NCBI GenBank assembly: GCA_016786525.1
Contig: JAEUVW010000092.1
Span: 1-12,980 of the forward strand
DNA length: 12,980 bases
Direction: 5' to 3'
Source of the DNA: Chitinophagaceae bacterium
Lineage (GTDB): Bacteria > Bacteroidota > Bacteroidia > Chitinophagales > Chitinophagaceae
The position numbers and the translations under genes are program-made. Numbering within the stretch: the stretch's first letter is position 1; the number at the start of each line of letters is the position of its first letter. Shown here in pieces: positions 7,196 to 12,980 of this stretch. Under the pieces are notes generated by a model. That model saw nothing but the letters and a program-made list of their open reading frames with translations. It ran no database searches and was not told the origin of the DNA.

Positions 7196-7854
7196 GTGAC
7201 TTGCAGACACCGGTTTCCCTGCTGATAGCAGATGACCACCAGATGATCATCGACGGCATCAAAAGTATGCTGTCCGGAGAGCGCCATTTTGTAGTGAATG
7301 GCGAGGCCAACAATGGCGAAGATGCATGGTCCCGGATCGCTGCAGACCCTGGCCGCTGCCAGGTACTCCTCACAGACATCAGCATGCCCCTGATGAGCGG
7401 CACGGAGCTTTGCCGGAAAGTAAAAGAACAGTATCCGCACATCAAAGTCCTGTTCTTGTCCATGTACAACAGTACTGCCGTCGTCAAAGAAGCGGTACTG
7501 GCCGAAGCCGACGGGTACATCCTGAAAAACACAGGCAAAGATGAACTGCTTTCGGCACTGCACCGCATCAGCCAGGACGGCACTTATTTTTCGCAGGAAA
7601 TCGTACCGCTGCTCTACAGGCAATACCATAAAGAACAACAGCAAAGTGCAGAGACCGCACAACTGTCCGCCCGCGAAAAAGAGGTGCTGGCACTGATTGT
7701 CAAAGAATGCACCTCTGAAGAAATCGCTCAAAAATTATTCATCAGCAAGAAGACGGTAGACACGCACAGGGCACACCTGCTTGAAAAAAGCAAGGCCAGG
7801 TCTACGGTCGGGCTGGTGCGTTTCGCGATCAAAAACGGACTGGCAGAATGGTAA
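7192..7854 (+). CDS. LuxR/NarL-family response regulator
   Basis: A 220-residue DNA-binding response regulator. The receiver domain (about 8-125) has the acidic pair Asp14-Asp15, phospho-acceptor Asp62 in LLTDISMP, Ser90 in the Thr/Ser switch position and Lys112 in YILKN, so all catalytic residues are present. After a Gln-rich linker (about 145-155), the C-terminal HTH (about 157-215) starts with LSAREKEVLALI and contains the recognition region SKKTVDTHRAHLLEK. Its ATG overlaps the kinase stop as ATGA, a 4-base overlap typical of translational coupling, so the kinase above is its cognate partner. Target genes cannot be read from the sequence. The secreted propeller gene 93 bases downstream is a candidate by position only. 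Confidence 0.96.
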   Translation: MSDLQTPVSLLIADDHQMIIDGIKSMLSGERHFVVNGEANNGEDAWSRIAADPGRCQVLLTDISMPLMSGTELCRKVKEQYPHIKVLFLSMYNSTAVVKEAVLAEADGYILKNTGKDELLSALHRISQDGTYFSQEIVPLLYRQYHKEQQQSAETAQLSAREKEVLALIVKECTSEEIAQKLFISKKTVDTHRAHLLEKSKARSTVGLVRFAIKNGLAEW

Positions 7855-7917
7855 AATCAGTATAAATACCGACAGGATTCCGTACCGCTCCCGATAGGCC
7901 GGCCGCAGGTCTCATTC

Positions 7918-7925
7918 TAATTTTG
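7918..7925 (+). promoter_or_regulatory. -7 box of the RCC1-like secreted protein gene
   Basis: TAATTTTG is an exact TAnnTTTG match ending 22 bases before the ATG at 7948. No -33 TTG is seen at the right spacing, so the promoter may need an activator. No intrinsic terminator is visible between the response regulator and this box, so read-through is also possible. Confidence 0.45.
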
Positions 7926-7926
7926 C

Positions 7927-7945
7927 CGTATCTAAAACAGATACG
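7927..7945 (+). promoter_or_regulatory. 7-bp inverted repeat in the leader of the RCC1-like gene
   Basis: CGTATCT (7927-7933) and AGATACG (7939-7945) form a perfect 7-bp inverted repeat with a 5-base AAAAC spacer. It lies directly after the -7 box and ends 2 bases before the ATG. It could be an RNA hairpin that gates ribosome access or a protein-binding dyad. No T-run follows, so it is not a terminator. Confidence 0.45.
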
Positions 7946-7947
7946 AC

Positions 7948-9294
7948 ATGAAGAAAACATTTACTTTTTGCGCAGTACTCTGCAGCCTGGGTATCGTCCA
8001 TGCGCAGCAATACCTGAATACCTGGGGCGACAATATGTACGGCCGCCTGGGTACCGGCACAAAAACCTCTTTCAATACCCCGCAGCGAATCGGGACGGCC
8101 AATTGGGTAGTCGCAGACGGGGGCGAATTTTTCAGCGCAGGCATACAGGCTGACGGCTCACTCTGGACCTGGGGCAATGACAGTGACGGCCAGCTGGGAA
8201 CCGGCGTTACTGTAGGAACTGCGGACGGAGAATTGTCACCGGTGCATATCGGAACGGATACCGACTGGAAAACCTTATCTGTAGGCAGCGGATTTACACT
8301 GGCCATCAAAACCAACGGATCCTTGTGGGGTTGGGGCGACAACATAGATCTGGCACTGGGTTCAGGAAGCAGCAAGGATTTATATGTGCCTACACAGATC
8401 GGCACCGCTACCGATTGGAAAAGTGTGTCTGCCGGGGATGCTCATACTATAGCGCTTAAAACCGACGGTACACTGTGGGCATGGGGCGACAACAATTTTG
8501 GCAAGCTCGGAAGAGGGGGAACCGTCGACGCTTCCGCCCCGGTACAAATCGGCACTGCTACAGACTGGATCATGGTTTCCGCAGGCCAGGAATGTTCTTT
8601 TGCCATCAAAGCAGATGGCAGCCTGTGGGCCTGGGGACAAAGCACGACCGGGGGAGCCAATAGGGATGCACCGGCTCAATTAGGCACCGCTACAGACTGG
8701 AAATTCATCACCTCGGCCAACAACAGCCATTTTGCGATCAAAACCGACGGTACCCTGTGGGCCTGGGGCAATAACTTTGTCGGTCAGCTGGGTATCGGCA
8801 GCGGTGTTTCACCTATTACACCCACACAGGTCGGCACCGATAAGGACTGGGAGTCTGCAGCCAATGGCTATATGCATGCTGTTGCTTTGAAAAAGGACCA
8901 TACCATCTGGGGCATGGGTGCAGGCAATGCCAGTGCCATGTCCTCACCGCTGGGTTCTAATGTGCCTGTAAAAATCGGTTCCGCTAATACCTGGGTTTCC
9001 ATCGCTTCAGGCAACAGCCATGTGCTGGCCATTGGTGGTACCGGTGCTACAGCTGTAAGGGAAAGCAGCAGCACGACCATGATCAGCCTTTACCCGAATC
9101 CTTCACGGACTTCCGTCCATATCCGGGTCCCGGCTGCCATCCTCAATATTTGTATCCGCAACATGGCCGGGCAGCCCGTCTACCGCGGCACAGAGACAGA
9201 GATCCCGGTAGCGGCATACCAACCCGGCATCTACAGTGTAGGGATCATTTTCCAGGACGGCACTTCAGCCACAGAAAAACTGATCATTGACTAA
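7948..9294 (+). CDS. Secreted RCC1-like seven-bladed propeller with T9SS sorting domain
   Basis: A secreted protein of 448 residues. A Sec signal peptide (1-19, ending VHA) exports it, and a C-terminal type A sorting domain (about 375-448, opening ISLYPNPS and ending TEKLIID) should direct it through the type IX system. Between them lie seven RCC1-type repeats of about 50 residues. Each has LW-W-WG at its start (WG at about 26, 75, 129, 179, 229 and 273, degenerate at 322), then an IGT-TDW turn and an SVG/SAG-H-AIKTDG strand. Seven repeats are enough to close one beta-propeller. Repeat 5 is short and lacks the GxLGxG loop, and repeat 7 is degenerate. Its ligand is unknown; in bacteria such propellers are usually binding or surface proteins. 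A small lipoprotein gene follows after 33 bases. Confidence 0.92.
   Translation: MKKTFTFCAVLCSLGIVHAQQYLNTWGDNMYGRLGTGTKTSFNTPQRIGTANWVVADGGEFFSAGIQADGSLWTWGNDSDGQLGTGVTVGTADGELSPVHIGTDTDWKTLSVGSGFTLAIKTNGSLWGWGDNIDLALGSGSSKDLYVPTQIGTATDWKSVSAGDAHTIALKTDGTLWAWGDNNFGKLGRGGTVDASAPVQIGTATDWIMVSAGQECSFAIKADGSLWAWGQSTTGGANRDAPAQLGTATDWKFITSANNSHFAIKTDGTLWAWGNNFVGQLGIGSGVSPITPTQVGTDKDWESAANGYMHAVALKKDHTIWGMGAGNASAMSSPLGSNVPVKIGSANTWVSIASGNSHVLAIGGTGATAVRESSSTTMISLYPNPSRTSVHIRVPAAILNICIRNMAGQPVYRGTETEIPVAAYQPGIYSVGIIFQDGTSATEKLIID
8014..9042 (+). repeat. In-frame tandem repeats encoding the RCC1 blades
   Basis: The IGT/VGT turn recurs at base positions 8089, 8248, 8398, 8548, 8680, 8830 and 8974, a spacing of 159, 150, 150, 132, 150 and 144 bases. 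Copies 3 to 5 are closest at the DNA level (GGCACCGCTAC and near variants followed by GA-TGG), which points to fairly recent duplication or gene conversion among the middle blades. Confidence 0.8.
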
Positions 9295-9327
9295 ACAGCC
9301 TTACCCCGCAAACAAACAAAACAAACA

Positions 9328-9780
9328 ATGAAAAAAATATTGCTTTCCCTGCTCATGGCCGCAGTTGTATTCAGCGCCTGCAAAAAAGAAAAAGACAAAC
9401 CGGCCACCACCACACCACCGGCCACCATGGACGGCTTCGTGTGGAAAGAAGACGGAGGAGTCCAGATCAGCGCAGACTCCGCCTTCTGGACCAGCTGGTC
9501 GAACGGCACGGGCATAAGGGCCTATAAAAACGGTATGGCCAGCTTCTTCGAGATCAACTGGGATGGCACCGGCAACACCAGTACCGGGGGCAAAGACCTG
9601 GCAGCGGGCAAAGGGCTCACTTTCCTGAAAGGCAGGGATACGTATACCAATACAGGCAAAGAAACCCTGACCATTACCGGCTCCGGCAGCGATAAGCTCA
9701 GCGGCAGCTTTGAAGTGGCGGTATCCGGCGGCAGCATTAAAAAGCTGAACGGCACCTTTACCAATATCCCCAAACGATAA
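9328..9780 (+). CDS. Small lipoprotein, possibly DUF6252-like
   Basis: A 150-residue lipoprotein. The signal peptide has lipobox FSAC with the lipidated Cys at 18, followed by a Lys/Glu-rich stretch and a Thr/Pro-rich spacer (about 26-33). The mature domain begins MDGFVWKEDGG and is beta-rich, with Gly, Ser and Thr turns, ending in a GTFTNIP strand. This layout (small folded domain, DG-W opening, GxF-NIP end) resembles DUF6252-type lipoproteins, but I cannot confirm the family. It lies 33 bases after the RCC1-like gene, behind an A/C-rich leader with no -7 box, so the two are probably co-transcribed and both end up at the cell surface or outside. A terminator follows. Confidence 0.8.
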   Translation: MKKILLSLLMAAVVFSACKKEKDKPATTTPPATMDGFVWKEDGGVQISADSAFWTSWSNGTGIRAYKNGMASFFEINWDGTGNTSTGGKDLAAGKGLTFLKGRDTYTNTGKETLTITGSGSDKLSGSFEVAVSGGSIKKLNGTFTNIPKR

Positions 9781-9808
9781 GGATCATCTCCCCTGTTTGA
9801 AACAAACC

Positions 9809-9843
9809 GGAAGGCCTGCATCATGCAGGTCTTTCCTGTTTTT
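9809..9843 (+). terminator. Intrinsic terminator after the propeller/lipoprotein unit
   Basis: CCTGCA (9815-9820) and TGCAGG (9824-9829) form the top of the stem around a 3-base loop. It is extended by 9809-9814 pairing with 9830-9835, including two G-T wobbles. The stem is followed by TGTTTTT. It begins 29 bases past the stop codon at 9780. Confidence 0.65.
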
Positions 9844-9897
9844 ATCCCGGCCTTGCTAAAAAAACGCAAAAGGCCGCCTTTTCCCTTACGGGATCGT

Positions 9898-9905
9898 TAC
9901 ATTTG
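9898..9905 (+). promoter_or_regulatory. -7 box of the thioredoxin-fold operon
   Basis: TACATTTG is an exact TAnnTTTG match 24 bases before the ATG at 9930. The alternative TTG start at 9903 lies inside this box, so it cannot be used on a transcript that starts here; this decides for 9930. No clear -33 TTG is present. Confidence 0.5.
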
Positions 9906-9929
9906 TTTTCTTCAAAAATCACCCGGCTG

Positions 9930-10415
9930 ATGAAAGCAATGTTGCTATCCCTGTTTGTTTTGCTTACTGCCCTTCGTGCGCAGGCACAAGCTCCGGCGCC
10001 TGTAGACCTTTATTCGCTGCAGCAGTTTCAGCAAAGAGTATTGCAGGAAAACGACACCCTGTATGTCGTCAACTTCTGGGCGACCTGGTGCATACCCTGT
10101 GTAAAGGAATTACCGCATTTTAAAGACCTCAGCAGGGAATATGCCAACCGGCCTGTAAAATTTATCCTGATGAGCCTGGATGCCAAGGACAAGATCGCCC
10201 AGACCAACGCCTTTATCCAGAAAAAGAAGATGGGCATAGAAACACATCTTTTTGCTGCCGGGGATCCCAATGTGTGGATCAATGCACTGGAGCCTTCGTG
10301 GGAAGGCAGCATACCGGCTACATTCCTGTACCAGAATGGCACAAAGCTCGCGTTTAAAGAATCTTATTTCGCTACGAAGAAAGACCTGGAATTTTTTATA
10401 AACAACCACAGATAA
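9930..10415 (+). CDS. Exported TlpA/ResA-like thioredoxin-fold protein
   Basis: A periplasmic thiol-disulphide oxidoreductase of 161 residues. A signal peptide (1-20, ending AQAQ) is followed by one thioredoxin fold. The strand VVNFWATWC leads to the active site CIPC (Cys54, Cys57) with a following KELPHF, as in TlpA-type proteins. The cis-Pro is Pro129 in SIPATFLY. TlpA relatives usually reduce cysteines of exported proteins, for example in cytochrome c maturation; the partner here is unknown. A TTG codon at 9903 would extend the frame by 9 residues, but it falls inside the -7 box. The stop codon is 4 bases before the next thioredoxin-fold gene, so the two form an operon. Confidence 0.92.
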   Translation: MKAMLLSLFVLLTALRAQAQAPAPVDLYSLQQFQQRVLQENDTLYVVNFWATWCIPCVKELPHFKDLSREYANRPVKFILMSLDAKDKIAQTNAFIQKKKMGIETHLFAAGDPNVWINALEPSWEGSIPATFLYQNGTKLAFKESYFATKKDLEFFINNHR

Positions 10416-10419
10416 AACA

Positions 10420-11028
10420 ATGAAAAAACTATTGGCGGGCGTAATAGCCCTTTGCAGCATTGCTTTCGTATCCCAAGCCCAGGATGCCGGCTATAAGCCC
10501 GGCTCCGAAGTTGCCGATTTTAAACTGAAAAACGTAGACGGTAAAACGGTATCCCTGTCTTCGGTCAACGACGCCAAAGGATACATCGTCGTCTTTACCT
10601 GCAACCATTGCCCCTATGCAAAGGCTTACGAAGACCGTATCATTGCCCTGCACCAGAAATACGCCGGCCAGGGCTACCCGGTCATAGCAATCAATTCCAA
10701 CGACCCTAAAGTAGCGCCCGATGATTCGTACAGCAAAATGAAGGAACGCGCCAAAGAAAAACAATTCCCCTTTGTCTATCTCTACGATGACAAACAGGAA
10801 ATCGCCAAACGATTCGGCGCTGTGCGTACACCACATGTATACCTGGTGCAAAACAGCGGTAACCAGAAAATTGTCCGTTATATAGGCGCTATTGACAACA
10901 ACTGGGAAGACGCCGCTGCGGCAGACCAGCATTACGTAGCCCAGGCCATAGACGAGCTGAATGCGGGCAAACCGGTAGCCATGCAGGAAACAAAAGCCAT
11001 CGGCTGCACCATTAAATGGAAAAAATAA
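10420..11028 (+). CDS. Exported thioredoxin-like / redoxin family protein
   Basis: A periplasmic redoxin of 202 residues. A signal peptide (1-20, ending SQAQ) is followed by an AhpC/TSA-like thioredoxin fold. The active site is CNHC (Cys61, Cys64) in the FTCNHCPYAKAYEDR context, and the cis-Pro lies in RTPHVYL. A third cysteine near the C-terminus (Cys196, in IGCTIKW) is, from memory, a conserved feature of this CNHCP subfamily and may act in resolving a disulphide. This subfamily is widespread but its reaction is not well defined; peroxidase or thiol-disulphide exchange are both possible. It follows the TlpA-like gene by 4 bases and ends before a strong terminator. Confidence 0.9.
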   Translation: MKKLLAGVIALCSIAFVSQAQDAGYKPGSEVADFKLKNVDGKTVSLSSVNDAKGYIVVFTCNHCPYAKAYEDRIIALHQKYAGQGYPVIAINSNDPKVAPDDSYSKMKERAKEKQFPFVYLYDDKQEIAKRFGAVRTPHVYLVQNSGNQKIVRYIGAIDNNWEDAAAADQHYVAQAIDELNAGKPVAMQETKAIGCTIKWKK

Positions 11029-11052
11029 GCAGGGGCAACATTCCCCGAATGT

Positions 11053-11091
11053 AAAAGAGCGTTGACTACGAAAAGTCAACGCTCTTTTTTT
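11053..11091. terminator. Bidirectional intrinsic terminator between convergent genes
   Basis: AGAGCGTTGACT (11056-11067) pairs perfectly with AGTCAACGCTCT (11074-11085) around a 6-base loop. The outer A/T pairs extend the stem to 15 bp. On the plus strand a run of seven T ends at 11091; on the minus strand the AAAA at 11053-11056 gives a T-run too. It sits between the stops of the redoxin (11028) and the convergent Nfu gene (11118) and can serve both. Confidence 0.9.
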
Positions 11092-11117
11092 ATGCAACCA
11101 AAAACAAAACTTATTGC

Positions 11118-11708
11118 TTATTCCGCTTCGGCCACCACTTCGGTCACCTCCGGTATCATGCGCTTCATCATGCCTTCGATGCCCGACTTCAGGGTGATCA
11201 TAGAAGAAGGGCAGCCGGAGCAGGAACCCTGCAGCATCAGCGACACCACACCATCGTTATAGCCGCGGAAGCTGATCGCTCCGCCGTCCATTTCTACCGC
11301 AGGTTTTACGTAGTTTTCCAACAATTCTTTGATGCGTACCACCACGTCCGTATCGTCTGCATTGATCGTATTGTCGTTTTTAGTGGCCACTACTTCATTT
11401 TCGTTGATCACTACTTTATCGCTTTCCAGGTATTCTTTCAGGAATTCGCGGATCGTCGGGATCACGTCTTCCCATTGTGTATCTGCGGTTTTGGTCAGGG
11501 TCACAAAATTGCTGGCGATGAATACACTGCGGATAAAAGGGAAAGCAAACAGTTCTTTGGCCAGCGGAGAAGGTCCCGCAGCAGACTCATCCTGGAAATC
11601 AATGCTTTTGCTTGCATACAGGAGTTTGTTGGCTACAAACTTCATTGTTTCCGGGTTAGGGGTCATTTCTGTGTAGATGCTTACTACGGTATTGCCTGTT
11701 TTCAACAT
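11118..11708 (-). CDS. Nfu-type iron-sulfur cluster carrier (NifU C-terminal domain protein)
   Basis: A cytoplasmic Fe-S cluster scaffold or carrier of 196 residues. The N-terminal Nfu_N domain shows TPNPETMKF (16-24), its hallmark, and runs to about residue 95. After an acidic linker (about 100-120), the NifU-like domain (about 122-190) carries MDGGAISF (140-147) and the cluster-binding CSGC (Cys163, Cys166) in the context GSCSGCPSS. Two molecules normally hold one [4Fe-4S] cluster between their CxxC motifs and pass it to target enzymes. This two-domain layout is the usual one in Bacteroidota and eukaryotic NFU1. It is a single-gene unit with its own -7 box, convergent with the redoxin operon. 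Confidence 0.95.
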   Translation of the reverse strand: MLKTGNTVVSIYTEMTPNPETMKFVANKLLYASKSIDFQDESAAGPSPLAKELFAFPFIRSVFIASNFVTLTKTADTQWEDVIPTIREFLKEYLESDKVVINENEVVATKNDNTINADDTDVVVRIKELLENYVKPAVEMDGGAISFRGYNDGVVSLMLQGSCSGCPSSMITLKSGIEGMMKRMIPEVTEVVAEAE

Positions 11709-11728
11709 TGTCTTCTGTTTTATATCAG

Positions 11729-11736
11729 CAAAAGTA
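11729..11736 (-). promoter_or_regulatory. -7 box of the Nfu gene
   Basis: The minus strand reads TACTTTTG, an exact TAnnTTTG match 20 bases before the ATG at 11708. A TTG lies 25 bases further upstream (11762-11764), a little beyond the usual 17-23 spacing. Confidence 0.5.
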
Positions 11737-11970
11737 AAACATTAATTGCATCGTACTTTATCAATAAATAAAATAGGGGGATAAGTACTTAGAGACTTTT
11801 GGCATAATTAATCTCTATACAAAAAACAGTGTTTTACAGCAAAAGCCTATCCTAAGGCGGACATTTAAGGGACAGGGGAACTGCCGCATGGATGTACTGT
11901 ACCGGATCAAAGGAAAGACAGGCAAAACAAGCGGGGTTTTCAAAAGAGGTAACAGCTTAATAGCGTTAAT

Positions 11971-12003
11971 TTTGGCAAAGATTATCATATTTAGCTATCT
12001 TCG
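11971..12003 (+). promoter_or_regulatory. Candidate rfbH promoter
   Basis: TATCTTCG (11996-12003) matches TAnnTTTG at all defined positions but one. TTTG at 11971-11974 lies 21 bases upstream, a good -33 spacing. The box ends 42 bases before the ATG at 12046. Confidence 0.5.
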
Positions 12004-12045
12004 TTGGCCTAAAAAAGAACAAGACGTAATTCCCCCGTTCCCAAC

Positions 12046-12980
12046 ATGTTTAAGAACTTAGAGGGTCCTTTATTGGATCAATTAACGGCTATCGCAGCAA
12101 AAAAGGTATCCCAAACCATTATTCCCGGTCAAAACTATATTCCCGTAACCGGGAAAGTACTGGATGCAGAAGACCTGCTGCACAGTGTAGACGCCAGCCT
12201 GGACGGATGGCTGACCACAGGACATCACGGCGAACGTTTTGAAAAAGAATTTGCCAAATATTTTGGCTCCAAGACCTCCCTGCTGGTCAATTCGGGTTCT
12301 TCGGCCAACCTGCTGGCTTTTTATACATTGACATCACCTACACTCGGGGCGCGTCAGATCAAGCCGGGCGATGAGGTGATCACCGTAGCGGCAGGGTTTC
12401 CGACCACGGTAAACCCGATGATCCAGTACGGCTGTATTCCCGTATTCCTGGACGTGGAGATCCCCACTTATAATATCGATGTGACCCTGCTGGAAGAGGC
12501 GATCTCACCCAAGACTAAAGCGATCATGGTCGCGCATTCCCTGGGCAATCCCTTTAACCTGGCCAAAGTGATGGAAGTGGCAAAAAAACACAATCTCTGG
12601 GTCATAGAAGATGATTGCGACTCTCTGGGCGCCACATACAACGGGAAAAAAACCGGCACCTTCGGCGACCTGGCCACCGTCTCTTTTTACCCCGCCCACC
12701 ATATCACCATGGGTGAAGGGGGCTCTGTGCTGATCAACAATATGAAGCTCTTCCTCACCGCCAAAAGCTTCAGGGACTGGGGACGGGATTGCTTCTGCGA
12801 AACCGGCTGCGACAATACCTGCAACAAACGCTTCGAATGGCAACTGGGAGAACTGCCCTACGGGTACGACCATAAGTATACCTACTCCCATATCGGCTTC
12901 AACCTGAAGGTGACGGATATGCAGGCCGCTATCGGGGTCAGCCAGCTGAAGAAAGCAGACCGCTTTGTGGCCAAACGGCG
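12046..12980 (+). CDS. rfbH: CDP-6-deoxy-D-xylo-4-hexulose 3-dehydrase (E1), C-terminus cut by the window edge
   Basis: A cytoplasmic sugar-nucleotide enzyme that, with a ferredoxin-type reductase (E3), removes the 3-hydroxyl of CDP-4-keto-6-deoxyglucose on the way to 3,6-dideoxyhexoses such as abequose, paratose, tyvelose or ascarylose. It has the DegT/DnrJ aminotransferase fold, but the PLP-binding Lys is replaced by His218 in SFYPAHHITMGEGG, the mark of this PMP-dependent dehydrase. The [2Fe-2S] cysteines are all present with exact family spacing: Cys191, 57 residues, Cys249, one residue, Cys251, seven residues, Cys259. GFPTTVNP (117-124) and HKYTYSHIGFN (276-286) also match the family. 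311 codons are visible; relatives are about 435 residues, so roughly 125 are missing. It is probably the start of a surface-sugar gene cluster to the right. Confidence 0.95.
   Translation, partial: MFKNLEGPLLDQLTAIAAKKVSQTIIPGQNYIPVTGKVLDAEDLLHSVDASLDGWLTTGHHGERFEKEFAKYFGSKTSLLVNSGSSANLLAFYTLTSPTLGARQIKPGDEVITVAAGFPTTVNPMIQYGCIPVFLDVEIPTYNIDVTLLEEAISPKTKAIMVAHSLGNPFNLAKVMEVAKKHNLWVIEDDCDSLGATYNGKKTGTFGDLATVSFYPAHHITMGEGGSVLINNMKLFLTAKSFRDWGRDCFCETGCDNTCNKRFEWQLGELPYGYDHKYTYSHIGFNLKVTDMQAAIGVSQLKKADRFVAKR

Larger units (their letters stand above)
11709..12045. other. 337-bp divergent intergenic region between Nfu and rfbH
   Basis: An AT-rich stretch next to Nfu (about 11710-11850) is followed by a more GC-balanced part. 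It holds the candidate promoters of both flanking genes. I see no tRNA, no strong hairpin with a T-run and no convincing coding sequence. An open frame of 57 codons (11888-12061) overlaps the rfbH promoter and start and looks fortuitous. The weak dyad AGAGA/TCTCT at about 11791-11816 has a 16-base spacer and is not strong enough to call. Confidence 0.6.

Noticed and set aside
8089..8985. Regularly spaced short repeats that could suggest a CRISPR-like array
   Set aside because: The spacing is about 150 bases, the repeats are degenerate and in frame, and they encode RCC1 blade turns.
10429..11097. 222-codon open frame on the minus strand
   Set aside because: It is antisense to the redoxin gene and would run through the bidirectional terminator.
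11888..12061. 57-codon open frame before rfbH
   Set aside because: It contains the rfbH promoter, overlaps the rfbH start in another frame and has no recognisable features.
12505..12891. 128-codon open frame on the minus strand
   Set aside because: It is antisense to the conserved catalytic core of rfbH.

Overview
The window comes from a member of the Bacteroidota, most like the Chitinophagaceae or a close relative. The evidence is a DUF4293 membrane protein (a family known from this phylum), a secreted protein with a type IX secretion (T9SS) C-terminal sorting domain, SpII lipoproteins, a periplasmic TPR-type HisKA_3 histidine kinase, weak or absent Shine-Dalgarno sequences, and TAnnTTTG-type -7 promoter elements before most transcription units. 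Base composition is moderate and looks even throughout. I see no tRNA or rRNA gene, IS element, integrase, CRISPR array or phage gene.

Layout. (1) 1-1332: a lipocalin-like lipoprotein (minus) is divergent from an exported DUF1684 protein (plus). (2) 1401-3141: serS, then a DUF4293 four-helix membrane protein ending at a terminator. (3) 3190-5019, minus: a small conserved-looking protein of unknown function lies 3 bp upstream of a polysaccharide flippase-like (Wzx/MATE-fold) membrane protein. (4) 5111-7854, plus: a TPR sensor histidine kinase and a LuxR-type response regulator overlap by 4 bp (ATGA). (5) 7948-9780, plus: a secreted seven-bladed RCC1-like propeller with a T9SS tail, then a small lipoprotein, closed by a terminator. 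(6) 9930-11028, plus: two exported thioredoxin-fold proteins 4 bp apart. (7) 11118-11708, minus: an Nfu-type Fe-S carrier, convergent with the thioredoxin pair across a bidirectional terminator. (8) 12046 to the end: the first 311 codons of rfbH, the Fe-S/PMP-dependent 3-dehydrase of CDP-3,6-dideoxyhexose synthesis. This is probably the first visible gene of an O-antigen or surface-sugar cluster that continues beyond the window.

How the genes fit together. Most of the window is cell-envelope biology: export, lipoproteins, periplasmic redox, polysaccharide transport and sugar-nucleotide synthesis. SerS and Nfu are housekeeping. The kinase/regulator pair is a self-contained signalling unit, and its closest downstream neighbour is the secreted propeller, which has its own -7 box and a hairpin just before its start codon. 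I did not find a clearly new multi-gene system. The items most worth a second look are the small protein coupled to the flippase, the leader hairpin of the propeller gene, the very short distances between some -7 boxes and start codons, and the rfbH locus at the right edge.
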